Positions 1-11,919 of a DNA stretch of 64,000 nt are shown here, piece by piece (within the stretch, counting starts at the first letter, position 1; each line of letters begins with the position of its first letter). Position numbers and translations under genes: made by a program. Location of the stretch: assembly GCA_022225965.2 (NCBI GenBank), contig JAKJXP020000003.1:1-64000 (forward strand). Direction: 5' to 3'. The notes beneath the pieces are model-generated. The model ran no database searches. It saw nothing but the letters and a program-made list of their open reading frames with translations, and was not told where the DNA came from. This stretch comes from Diatrype stigma (Eukaryota > Ascomycota > Sordariomycetes > Xylariales > Diatrypaceae).

Positions 1-341
1 TACCCAGACATGCAGCAGCCACAACCACCACCACCACCCACTGATCAGATATCCAAAGCTAATAAACAGGGTAGAAACAAGGTAGAGTTACGACTCTCTC
101 ATAGTGAGAACGACAAGTCTTTTGTTCCCACTCTAGTTCCACCACTCAATCATGGGCACCACAACCAGAAGCTCCTGTTCCTTTTACTTCTACCCTTCTT
201 TTATTCCCGACTTTATTCGACATGATCGTAAAAGTCCTCCATAAAAGACATCATCATCAATAGTAAACCTGTTACGCCTGCATTTCAAGATATCATGTGG
301 ACTATCGTGGTCGCCTGACATGAAAGTTTCGTATTGCTGAC
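1..341. other. intergenic, no gene seen
   Basis: Mixed-composition DNA beyond the 3' end of the HET-domain pseudogene. The short open frames here have low-complexity or unconvincing translations. I see no promoter, RNA gene or repeat. Confidence 0.4.
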
Positions 342-2336
342 TCAAACAATATGCACATGGACTGGTAGCCGCTTCATGTCGATATGTCTTGCTTCCATCG
401 AGCCCACCCCAACTCTGACAAAGTGTACCCCACTATAGTTCACATACCCCCTAGAATTGGCTTGATACTTGGACTTGATGATAAGGACGTAATGCAGTCG
501 GTTTTCCTCCGATTCCCAATCTTTGTTCTTCCCCACAATTACGCACCGCAGAAGCGATGGTTCATGGTTCTCATCCGTATCAAAAATCATATCCGCCTCG
601 ATTTCCCTAAAGCAGAATTCTCTCGCTAAGGCTGGTAGTGGTAGCAGAAACCCCAGCTCATCCGTTGTCCAGTACTTCTGTTTAGGGTCGTGGCGGCTTG
701 GAGTGAAAGGGGAATCCAGGTCTTGCGACCACTCGACCTTGTCGAAAGGAGGATCAAGATAAGTAATATTACCAAGATAGCACATCCAGGACCAGCTGGG
801 TACTTCTCGACTCGGTGGGTAGCACAACTTGGTGATGTAACCCCCTTGGCCTCTTCTCCAGAGGAGACTCCGGCCAAGGTGAGCTTCGAATATGCCATAC
901 CCCCCTCGGCAATTGAAACCGTGCACGAGCCTTTGTTCCAATCCTCGTATTGCCACGGACCTATCGGTCCCGAACGAGAATGAGAGCCCAGAATACTTCT
1001 CGTAAAGAGCCTCATATAATCGAATTCTCCCACCCTTATAATGGTCAAGGGCATATCTTGGGAACCCTGGATCACCCAGAAAGGCTGCCTTGCGACTTTG
1101 GGAAACGTTAGTGGCTGCAGCGTCCGATTCAGGGGGCCACATTGAAAACTGACTTGAAGATTCTTCCTAGCGTTTCGCAGCGTACACCCACGGAACACTC
1201 CCAATATATCTGTCGTTCGCTAAAATATATCGTGCGTCGAGAAAGCGCTCTTTCCTGAAGTACCCAACCCCTCTGGTTCAGTTTTCCTTCTTCTATATCG
1301 TCACGAAAATTGTCAATCATCTCTGAAACATAAAAGGAGACACCCCCGGGCTTGCTTATCTCAACGGTGGTACGTTCTTCGCGCATTCCCAGAAAGCCTT
1401 CTGTGGTAGAACCTGCCCGACTTGCTGCAATGGTACAGTAAGCCGAATTGAAGACTCTATCCATCCTGGCCGATTCGGCTACCCAGTCCCTTTCACTGTC
1501 TTGAATGATACACAGTGAGTCTATCCAAAGGAGTCTCACCCCAAGTTCCCGTGTAACAGTAACGGCGTCTTTAAAGGTTTGCGGTAGCTCAGAGAAGTCT
1601 ATATGCCTTTCGAAAGACTTCACATTACTAGTGAGTGTTTTGAAAGAGTGTGGCTTTCTTCCCTCCTCTCCCCACCGATGCGATAAAACGACATATCTGT
1701 CCGCAATTTTCCTAGTATCGGTTATGAGACGAACTCTTACCGGATCTTGGTTATCGCCAACGTCAATTACTCGAGTGGGTAAATAACCGCAGGCCTGAGG
1801 TTGAGATGAGCAATTATGCCGATTGTCGCAGTCTCCAAGCCATTCACGAATGAGCTGAAACCGAGCTTGGCTCCGTGGCTCAGGCAATGTTGGGAACCCA
1901 GGGTATATGCTACGGGAGACAATGTCTATATCCCAGATGTCAGCAGCGATCAAAATCAACTGGTTGGCAGTCGGATCTTGACCATACCTGGACGACCGTA
2001 TATAGATAGCAACGGAGGCCCTTTAGGGTCCATCCTAAAGGCTGAACCAACCAGAGAAAAATGTACGAGGGGATCGGACCATTGATCCCAATGCTTGACC
2101 ATAGAACTGTATAACAAGCGGCAAAGCTTGCAATCTCTCCTCCTGAGACTTTCCACGGAATCATGTCGAACAAAGTTATTGGCTACAAGCTCCATTCCCG
2201 CACATTCATCACACAGCTTTTCGAAGGCCACTCTGGGTGGCCAAATCAGGGTATTCTGACTGACCAACTCGAAAGCGTGTAAAGAAAATGGCCTGTCATC
2301 TATGATTTCCCATGTGTCATCAAACTGAGGGTATTA
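342..2336 (-). pseudogene. HET-domain (heterokaryon incompatibility) protein, two frameshifts
   Basis: The minus strand reads as one HET protein split over three frames. Segment 1 (2336-1956) has the Cys-rich lead-in ending CKLCRLLY. Segment 2 (to 1129) has the HET core: YVVLSHRWG, LPQTFKDAV, LGVRLLWIDSLCIIQD, RMDRVFNSAYCTIAASRA, RGWVLQERALSRRTIYF and VRCETL. Segment 3 (1142-342) has the C-terminal part, ending VHVHIV and stop. The joins near 1957 and 1140 need a -1 and a +1 shift with no usable GT-AG intron, so the shifts cancel. No ATG lies in segment 1; a CAG acceptor near 2324 suggests an upstream first exon that I cannot define. HET proteins trigger incompatibility cell death in fungi (known for the family). 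A broken allele is most likely; two assembly indels are the alternative. Confidence 0.8.
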
Positions 2337-2842
2337 TCATGATTAGTATCTCCTATTGTTAGTGAAATACGTAGTTGACCTACCGGCTAAGAATGGGAAA
2401 GTAGCTTATCAGTATCTTCATGCTACTCTGTCGATGAACTAGCAGTACTCACAGGCTATTGTATAAGATCTCATTAGTTGGTAAACGTATAATATGAAAA
2501 CAGGACAAATTTATACTTACATGCTAGTTTTGGGGTGAACGAGGTTTGTTAGTGATATTAGGCGGGACAAGAAAGTTACTAGAGTTAATAATACTTACTT
2601 CCTAGAACAAATGAAAGGAAACAGCGGTCAGCATTGTACTGCTTAGTCTCATTAGGAGTCGCACTCACATACTAGTGTCCAGGCGGGACTCGTCAGTAAA
2701 CATCCATGACCTATGGCTCGGAATCACTCACTTCCGTTCTCCGGCCCTATTACGCACAGAATTAGTATGCTATACCGATACAAGCGACTGTTCTAACCTA
2801 GTCGTAGTGAGTTTCGGCTTACTGGCTGCAGTAAGTCATGTA
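2337..2842. other. intergenic between the HET and kinase genes
   Basis: About 500 bp separating the start side of the HET pseudogene from the stop of the kinase gene. It probably holds the HET promoter and a first exon. No coding stretch on either strand looks real. Confidence 0.35.
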
Positions 2843-3691
2843 TCAGCAACAACACATCACAGACCTCATGGTAATGGCTTGGAGGGTACGAACATCAGAT
2901 CCTGGGCCATCAATCCGAATTTGAGGATGTGACTCGTTGGGTATTTGTTTTGGGTGAGGGCGGTAGACAAAATGAGTGTGTTGTGGACCAATATGTGATG
3001 CCCGCCCGGGACCAAGTAACTGTCGCCATCGAGGACTCTGTATAGTTGCCGGATCAAGTTGCTGTAAGTATTCAATGGCCGCAGACGCTTTCTGGTGGAT
3101 CCTATCCAGCTCTTCATGCATTTTGTCTGCGGATAAACGTTGACCAGGGTCAACAACGAGGAGTTTCTTCGAAATCAGGTCAAGGAGTTCCCCAAGGATT
3201 GTTCCCATGCTGCATCGAGGATCGTGCTTTTGCATGTCCGTTATCCAGAATACAACATCTTTGTGGACCTTAGCGATGCCCTCGTTCTCCTGGCCGGATT
3301 GGAAAAACTGGGTGGATAGTCCTCTGAAATGATCCAGCTCGCCGTGCCCATATAAAAGCCATATGAGGAATTCCAGACATATGCAGCCCATAGACCAAAT
3401 ATCATACAGGCGAGACCGAGGTTGGTTGGAGTTTTTAGCTTCCGGGGGGACGTATTTGTCGGTTCCCACTATGGTCATAGTTCCTATCTTCCGGCCGCGA
3501 GTCACTGTGCTGTGGAATCTGACCAACCCCATGTCCGCCACATACAGGATGCCAATAGGTTCATCTCTTTGCTTGAAGAGGAGTATGTTTTCTGGCTTGA
3601 GGTCCCCGTGTCTTCCATATTTTCCAGAGTCCAGGTTATGCAGTTTCTTAATGGCGTAGGAAAGATCTTTTATCTCTCTTAAAGACTAAAG
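2843..3691 (-). pseudogene. protein kinase gene, 3' part (C-lobe), cut off by a retrotransposon
   Basis: This is the downstream half of a Ser/Thr-type kinase domain. Reading down from 3685 it shows the helix-E stretch IKDLSYAIKKLH, a catalytic loop HGDLKPEN (usual HRDLKPEN, so the RD arginine is Gly), ADMGLV in the DFG place, YVPPEA in the APE place, and YDIWSMGCICLEFLIW (helix F). A tail of about 130 residues follows and the stop is at 2845-2843. The upstream half lies at 10740-11919 on the same strand; the 7-kb Copia element sits exactly between them. If the element and one target-duplication copy are removed the frame continues, interrupted only by a TAG at 3688-3686 that a C-to-T change would make from CAG. 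The intact protein would be about 658 residues. The gene cannot be functional as it stands. Confidence 0.85.
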
Positions 3692-3696
3692 GATAA

Positions 3697-3850
3697 TGTT
3701 AAATATAAACGTAGGTTATAAGGTATATTGTATTAGGTTATTTAATATTATAGGAATATACTTTATAAATAGATAAGGGCATTCCATATATATAGCTACA
3801 GGTATGGGTCGTTCCCAGTTATCTGGATTTTTAGCTATCGTATTCCAATA
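3697..3850 (-). repeat. 3' LTR of the Copia element (strongly mutated copy)
   Basis: 154 bp matching 10586-10739 along its whole length. It differs mostly by C-to-T and G-to-A changes, for example AACA to AATA at its right edge. It directly abuts the target duplication GATAA (3692-3696). Confidence 0.88.
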
Positions 3851-6800
3851 TTCCCATTCGAATTATACGTAGCTATAATTTGAGGTTATCGTTAAATTAG
3901 CCTGTTTTATTAAAGTCTTAAAATTTAAATTTAATACAGCCTTTAAAGCGGGAGTCGTTAAAGTTTTAATAATTATTATTCCTTAAATTAATTTATTCTT
4001 ATATTTTGCGTAATAAAAGTATTAAATATTCGTTTCTTTTATTATTCGAATTGTCGGTATTATATTAAATCTCGGCTTTCGATATGTATCGTTTATTGCG
4101 AAGGTATTCGACGAAAAAACGTTATTTTCCGAATAATACATTTCTTTATCGTTTAATTTTAACAGCATATAATACCGGATTATAGTTCTAAATTAAAATT
4201 CGTTTTTTGCAAGAACCATTAATAATAGCTATAACGAAAATATGCCATTTTTGTATTTCTTATTGGTTACTAATTAAGGATCCGTTAAGCGTATTAAATA
4301 GTTTTATTTAGGTTTTTTTGCCGTATTTCGGAAATGGTCCGACGAAGTTTTCGAAAATATTACGAACGCTAATATTAAGCATATATTATTACCAATTGAT
4401 TTTATTTTATTCGTTATAAAAGGAAATAGCTTTATAATAAACGTAAAAGCTTTTATCGTTAATTATTAAATTACGGAATTATTATAAAAAAGCTTTTAAG
4501 TTTATTCCTAATATATTAGGATCTAATGAAAATATGCCGAATGCCGTAAATAATGCTATAAATGCTATTATAATATATATAAATTAATAAAAAGGAAAAA
4601 GGCCCGAAAGAAAAGATAATTAATTGGATGCATATATATAAGTATTAAGGCTGCATCTCTTATTTCCACTTGGGGCAGGGATATGCCTTATTCGATTAGG
4701 TTAATTTTATAAATCCCCTAAAAAAAATAACAAATACATTAATAAAGACTTATGGAAAATAATATTATTATAAAGCTAATATAACGTATAATAAAGAATA
4801 AATAAAAAAAAAATATTAATAAGGTTATTAATATAAATATTAGGAATAAAAATGGTATTTTGGTAATAAAATGCCCTTATAGGACCCAGTTTTACTTTTC
4901 CCATTTATTTTATAACAGGATATTTAAGGTTTCTTTAAAAGTAACGAATTTATTTTTAAACAAAGGCTTTATTAAACCATTAGCGATTTAATTAAAGATA
5001 TAAATATATCGAAAATCGATTTTATTATTCGTTTATTTTTTACGGTTAAAGTAATATTATATTTCGATATATTTAATACGGGCATAAAACTAAGGATTTC
5101 TTATTAATATAAGCATTTCTTAATTATCCTTATATATTACCGTAGCAGTTATTTTGTTTTTAACGGCATTAAGTTTTTTTAATAATTGCCGTAATTAAAT
5201 CGCCTTTTTTATCGCTTATGTTTAACCCATATATTTAACTTTACAAAATAATAGGGCCACCGTTTATTATCTTTTTGAAAACCAATTAATGGCGCCGTTG
5301 CCGATATTAAAAATATAGCCAATAATTAAGCGTCGAAATTATATATAACCGGTTTAATTGGAATTAATATATTTAATTAAGTTTTATAATTTATTTTGAT
5401 ATATTAATTTATAATCGAATATATCTTTAAAATATCGTAGCATACGTTTAATGACGATAAAATAAACGGTAATGGAATTTTTTATATAACGATTAAAATA
5501 AAAAACGGCATAAGCGATATCCGAACAAATGCTTATTATGGCATATATTAAGTAACTTATGGCTTTAACATATTATTGGACGTCTATTTTGGTAATTTCG
5601 AAATTATCGAATGGCTCGTCGATTTTTAAGGTTATCATGAATATAACATAAAATGTTGCATTTTATTGTCTTAATTTCTTAATAATCTTTTTAAAATAAG
5701 CTTTTTAATTAAGATAAATCTTTTTATTGATATAATTACGGATAATATTTATATTTAAATAATAATTATAAGGTTTAAGATTAAACATTTTAAATTTATT
5801 AAATAAGGTTTTTTTTAATTTAGCAATTTTATCCTTATCGAAACCAATAATTAAAAGATCGTTTATGTAAATTGCTATATAAAAGTGCCCTTTAAAAAAT
5901 ATTTTTATATTAAAATTTAACGAATTAAATCCTAATTTTTTAAGGAAAATGGCTAATGTTTAATATTATATTTATAAAGCTTATTTTAAACCGTAAAGCG
6001 CTTTATTTAGCTTATAGATTTTTATTGTGCCGTCGTTAAATTCCGGTAATTGTTTAACGTAAATTTTTTTAATAACAGGCCCGTATAAAAATGCCGTTTT
6101 AACGTTTATTTGCTTTAATTTTAGATTTAATGTTACGGCGAAAGCGAAAATCGTTTTATAATTTATAGGTTTAATTATTAAAACGAAAGTATTTATATAA
6201 TTTAAGCCTTTAATTTATTCGAAGCCACGGATAACCCATCGTATTTTATATCGGGTAATTTCGCTATTAGGACTTTTCTTTAGCTTATAAATCTATTTAT
6301 TAAATAAAGTCTTTCGTTTAATAGGTAATTCGTAAAGCGTTTAGGTCTTATTATTTATTAATAACTGGTATTCGTCGTTTATAGCCTTATATTATTTAAG
6401 CCATTATACGTTTCGTTTTGTATATTAATAATTATAAGGCTTAATTATTATAACTATTAGCATTATTCTTAGAACGGCTATGGCTAAATAAAACGCCGGA
6501 ATGGCCTTTAATTAAAAGCGATTAATTTAATTATATTTAATATATAAACGAAGATTATAACCGTAAGGAACTTTTAATAATGGATTGCCTTTATAATATA
6601 TATTATTCTTTATATATTTAACAAATGAAATTATAACGTTAATTGGGTTACGTAAGTTATTATTAAGTTAAATTAAAACGTTAAGGTTATGTAGAATTTC
6701 GTAAGGCTAAACTGAATTATTATCGACGTTTTATGGTTCTTTACCGGGATTAATTTAAAAAAATAGGCTTACATCGAACTGCTTAACGGCCCGGTTTCGG

Positions 6801-9800
6801 ATAATTATAAGGTAAATATCGAATAAATTGCTATCCTTTTCGATAATAGCCGGCGATAATTCGAAATCTAATTATTTGCTTTTCTGTCTATTGCTTTGGC
6901 GAATTAATCTCGAAATTAATGTTATAACAGGTAAAATAATAAATATATTTTAAGACTTAACCATAAATAAATTAAGTATAACTAGTTTTTTTTTTGTAGC
7001 CTCGGTATTACGAATAAACGAAATAATTTTTTTTAAATATTATATTATTAACGTATTTTATTTTATTAGTATTTCGTTAAAAGATAATATAATTCGTTAT
7101 TTCATCGCCGTTATATCCTAATATCTAACAGGCTATACCGGTAAATTTAAAAATATTCGCTTTTTTATTAAGCTTATATACGCCGGATGTTCCTAAATAA
7201 ACCAAATAATATAAATTAAACTTATCACCGTACCAAGTTTCGTAAAAAATGGTCTCGAAAATAAAGTATGGACTTCTATTTCTAAAATAAGATGCTGCTT
7301 TAACGATAAATAGCTAATAATATTTTAATATTTCGTTTTTAATAATTATTTTTATAATAAACCTAATATATTTTTTAAAATAACCTATAATACTTTCGAT
7401 AACCCCATTTTATTCGTATTAGCTAATAGCAAAATAACAAATAACTATGCCCTTTATTATATAATATTTATAAAACTCGTTACTATAATATTACTTAAGC
7501 TTATTTATCGTTATATAATAGCAACGTCGTTTAAGCTTTTCTTAATATGCCAGGAATTTTTTAAAGGCTTCGAATTATTTTTTTAGCTATTTAACAGGAA
7601 TTATCTAACTTATTTACAAATAGTCGTATATTATGGCTAACCATTCCGTAACGTTGCCGTAACTAATAATGCCTTTAAACATACTTACTTCGTCAAGATA
7701 TAAGAACTTTAAATAATATGTACCTTTTTTTAAATTGCCTTTATATAGTTTTTCCCATTACCGATCTTTAATGTAATTATTACAAAAATAATAATATCCT
7801 ATTGGTTTTATATTACTGGATATAATTATTAATTTGCAAATATTTTGCTCATTAAAATATCTTAATTGCTTATATTAAATTATTATGTTTGGATTTATAA
7901 TAAAATAAGAATAAAAAGCCATATTAAGGCCAGCTATATTAATAATATTACCAAATTAATCGATTACGTATAAGCTTAATAATACTATTGCGATTAAAAA
8001 AATATGTTTTCCCTTAACACCGAAAACGGCGTTAATACGAAATAAAAATTCCATACCTTTCTTAATAAACTAAATAACCGAAATAAAATTCGTTCCTAAT
8101 CCCGGGCAATAAATCGCATCCTAAATTTAAATACGCTTTATTTTGCCGTTAATTAAAATATAAAAAACGATAATGTTCTTTTTTTTGGATATCAAAACCT
8201 TACTTCCGATGCCATAAATCTATGAACCTTTATAAGGCCAAAACTTACTGAATAATTCGTATTTGCAATAAAAAGTTTAATTGCAGCTATTATTTAAAAT
8301 TAATACCTTTTAAAGCTTTTTTATTAACTCGATGGCCTTATTTTAAGATAAAAATATAAGGCTTAATTTTATTAATCGTTATTTTATCCCGGAAATATCC
8401 GGAATTCCGTCGATAAAATATTTAGAATTCGGTATTAATTCCGTAAATTACTTATTAAGCCGTACCCGAATAATTATAAGGTTAATTCCGAATAAAAAGC
8501 CCTTAAAAATGCGTAATAAAATACTAAATTATGCTACTACTAATAATAACTCCGCGGTATCGTTTTTTGCCGTTAAAAAGGTATTAACGGTAATCTCGGC
8601 ATCGTTATTATTAATAACTCCATATATTAATTTAATAGGAACGGTTATGGCATCGTTAGTTTTTTGTTTTTTCGATTAAGCTTTGTCATTTCGCTAATAA
8701 AAAAAGGCCTTATCCGGATATTCCTAAAAGCATTCGTTAAAGAAATAATTTGTTATCCTGCGTTTTATAACCTCGCAATAAATATATTAAGCGCTATCGA
8801 ATGCCTTACGTTTGCTTTTATTCCTTTGGTTTTTGTTATTAAAACGATGGATTTAAAAAAATCCGGTTTGCATTTTATTGTTATTCCGAATCCGTATATT
8901 TTGTTTTTTTTAAAAGATTAGTTGCAAAATCTTTTCGAAAGTTGCGGCAGCCTTAATAATTTTATCGTCTTTTTATTCGGATATAATGCTATAAAACTAA
9001 TAAAAAGTAATAAAAAAATGGCGTAATTCGGGCCGAATGCGAAAAGGAACTTATTAATAAAATATAAAATGAAAATAATATAATTTTCGTTAAATTCGAT
9101 AAAGTCCGTCTTAATTTAATATAGCTTAATTATTAAAATAATTACGTTGCTTTTTATAATTAGGATAATATTTTCCTATTAATATAAAAGCTACTAAAAA
9201 ACGGCGTTATTTTTGGGTCGATATTGTTTTGCAAAATACTCTTAAATAATGGCCAAAATATTTAATTTTTTATCGCTATTAATTTCGAACCGAAAGTTTT
9301 TTCTAAGCTTATATCGAATGCAGCCGAATGTTTTAATTTATTTATTCTTTTAAACTCTTTTTTCCTTAACCTTTTTAGATTTACTTAAATCCATAACGTC
9401 GAAACCTTCCGCTTCGTCCTTTTTCGGTAATAAGCGGCTATATTCCTAAATATGAAAATAATTTATTATTTTCCGTTTAAAGCTAATCCATTCCGAAAGG
9501 GACTCGAATTTTACTATGTTATCGAATAAACTGGTCTTCGTTTCGATCGATATTATAAGCTTGGATTTAAGCTTAAGCTTAAATTTTGGCTTAATATTTG
9601 CGTATTTTTCCAAGTTTTATTGCAAGTCCTATATTAAAACGAGGTTTAATAGGTAATTCAAGAAAAAACGTACGGCCGTAAGTAGGTTCGTTAAATAAGC
9701 TGGAAAAAATAAAAACGTTAAAGATTAAATTTGATTTAAGGATAAAACAAAATAAAGGCGAAAATGTTCGTATAAAGTCCGAAATAAATATAAATATATA

Positions 9801-10563
9801 TTTAAGTATGGATTCGGATAAAATTATTTCGAATCCGAATAAATCGATTTCGTTTAAATCGTAAAATAAAGAAATAATAAATACGTTACTAAAACTTAAT
9901 AACGAAAGAAAACGACCGAATAATTCGGATATATAATTTGAATTCTTATCGTTATCGTTTATAAAGTATATAATTGTAAATTATAAGAATGTTTAAGCAA
10001 AATAAAGAAAGTTTCGTTCGTTAAGAAATTTAAAGAATTAAGGTTTTATTATGGGGCGAATTCTTAGATTATATTTTCGTTTTTTATTTATATTGTCGTT
10101 TAATAAATTTATCGTAATTTATTATTATTTTATTCGTTACTTTAATAACGAATAAAGATAAGAATAAAGCGGATAAATTCGTATTCTCGTTTTATTGCTT
10201 TTAAACAGAATAATTTCGATAAATTCCTTAATTTCGATGCTATTATTTAAAATAAAAAAGTAATAATAATAATATAATATATGCTTAATGGATTTTATAA
10301 TAAAATTTTAATTTAAATAAAGTAATCCATTATTATCGTACGAATAAGATTTTTAAAATAAATACGAATAAAATACGGATAACGGCATTTCCGATAAATA
10401 CAATATATATTCATAAAATGCCGTATATTATCTAATTTCTAATTAAGTTGCATTAAAAATTCCTTATTTACAGCAAAAAACGTAACAAACCGGTTTATTA
10501 ACGTCTATATAATATAAGCAAATTTTAAATAAATAAATAAGTTTATAATAAGAAATCCCTTAT

Positions 10564-10585
10564 AAGCTTTGCCGGGCTTATAATC
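10564..10585 (-). other. putative primer-binding site (initiator tRNA-Met anticodon half)
   Basis: Immediately inside the 5' LTR the minus strand reads GATTATAAGCCCGGC. Undoing two G-to-A changes gives GGTTATGAGCCCGGC, which is complementary to the anticodon-loop region of a eukaryotic initiator tRNA-Met. Copia and Ty5-type elements are known to prime from such a tRNA half. The match to the actual tRNA of this fungus is inferred. Confidence 0.5.
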
Positions 10586-10739
10586 TATTAAATATAAACG
10601 TAAATTATAAGATATATTATATTAAGTTATTTAATATTATAGGAATATACTCTATAAGCAAGTAAGGGCATCCCATATATATAGCCACAGATATGGGTCG
10701 TCCCCAGCCACCTGGATTTCCAGCCACCGTATTCCAACA
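10586..10739 (-). repeat. 5' LTR of the Copia element (milder copy)
   Basis: 154 bp. Its outer half, next to the kinase exon, keeps a normal GC content, while its inner edge is mutated (TGTT to TATT at 10586). It is followed by the target duplication GACAA (10740-10744). As the element is on the minus strand, this is its transcription-start LTR. Confidence 0.88.
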
Positions 10740-11919
10740 GACAATCTCGGGCTCCTGCGTCGACGGCTTTCGTTTGTTTTTCCAAAAGTCCCAAAGATTT
10801 CCTCCCTCTGCCCAAGGGAACAGAAATGAATATCTGTCATTTTGCTCAATGGCAGCGATAGCTTTCACCATATGGACATCGTCCAGATTGCGTATCTGTT
10901 CAAGCGTGGCTGCCTCTTCGTCGAACCTCCGCTTGAGCTCTTGTCGCTGAGCAGTCTCTGCTGGCTGGACAGTTTTGGATTCGTCGTCATATCCAATCTG
11001 GTACCCTCCATCGCTTCTGTGATCTGCTTGGACTCCAGGAGTAAGTGCTTTCACGGCGATATATATAGGCCGTGACGCTTCTAGTCGCATTGACTTGACT
11101 ACTAATGAGTATATCTTACTGTCTATGCGGAATGAGGGAACATACGTTTGGGAGATGGCTTTCATCGATTTTGGCTTTCGTGACCGTACTGAAGTGGCTT
11201 GACTTGATGGACATACTATCCTCCTCGAAAGGCATGGGGCACCGTTCGTGTAGTTTGTACCTGAATTCATTATCCACGAACATAGGTGCCATAAACTGCC
11301 ATTGGTTATCACAGAAAAGCTTGGCAAATGTGGGACACCAGTCTTGAAAGTATTGAGTGACGGAAGGACGAGCCTGGAGTATGCCCTTGTTGTAAGACTT
11401 GTATAAGGGCGTGGAATTAGTCTGATCGGAACATTCAACCACGATGGGAAGGTCAAGATCGCAGAAATTGTAGCTTTCGCAATCCCTGATGTATTTTCCA
11501 GCGTCACCGCGGTTCAACACACCCGTGACGATCAAAATGGCAAATACCCTTTTCGCATGATCAGTGATATAGTTTCTCAACCCATCACTAGGGTCGATCC
11601 GTTGGAGGGCGTCTTCGATGACAGTTACAGTGAGCCAGCGGTGAAATACATCATCGGGAATGTATTTCTGGCCGGGGAACATCATAGTATGACAAGCAAG
11701 CCTATCAGAGATGTCAATCACATCCATGCCTGTGGAAACAAGGGATTGAGGGTCGAAAAGTATATTCTTGCGCGGTACAGAAAGCGAAATATTGTCGCCG
11801 TGAGCTTCAATGGATGCCGATTCTTGACTTAAATTGTTTGTGGGAGAGAGAGCATCTTGGGGGGATCCCGTCTCATTGAAATAGTTGACTGGGGAGGGGG
11901 GGAGATAGGATAACCCCAT
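10740..11919 (-). pseudogene. protein kinase gene, 5' part (N-terminal region and N-lobe)
   Basis: Exon 1 runs from ATG at 11919 to 11146 (258 codons). It encodes a conserved-looking N-terminal region of no named domain. An intron of 52 nt (11145-11094; GTATGT donor, AAG acceptor) leads to exon 2 (11093-10740). Exon 2 carries the kinase N-lobe: YIAVKALTPG (the VAIK lysine), a helix C candidate RRFDEEAATLEQI, and SFLFPWAEGGNLWDFW (hinge and helix D). Coding stops at the Copia insertion. The C-lobe is at 2843-3691. A possible link to the HET gene next door is inference. The acceptor choice is the one that keeps frame; others nearby do not. Confidence 0.8.

Larger units (their letters stand above)
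3697..10739 (-). mobile_element. complete Ty1/Copia LTR retrotransposon, RIP-mutated, inside the kinase gene
   Basis: The 7,043-bp element has two 154-bp LTRs (3697-3850 and 10586-10739) that begin TGTT and end AACA before mutation. The flanking 5-bp target duplication is GATAA on the left and GACAA on the right. Coding is on the minus strand. Near 6250-5960 the frame reads like Copia reverse transcriptase (RGFE, then KTAFLYGP, then KLNKALYGLK). The active-site block near 5870-5850 reads YINDLLIIG where Copia has YVDDLLIIG. RNase H (GYIF, then NWFSKR) lies near 5330-5250. Integrase and gag should lie between 7 and 10 kb but are too degraded to outline. A purine-rich tract (complement of 3851-3860) abuts the 3' LTR. 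Stops are everywhere, so it is not autonomous. Confidence 0.9.

Noticed and set aside
10..225. 71-codon frame at the left edge
   Set aside because: Low-complexity Pro run and no protein-like pattern; too little to support.
342..2336. HET gene as intact with introns at the frame changes
   Set aside because: No GT-AG pair of plausible length lies at either join without deleting conserved HET residues such as VRCETL.
8664..8921. 85-codon frame inside the Copia element, membrane-like
   Set aside because: Plus strand of a minus-strand element; hydrophobicity comes from AT-rich codons.
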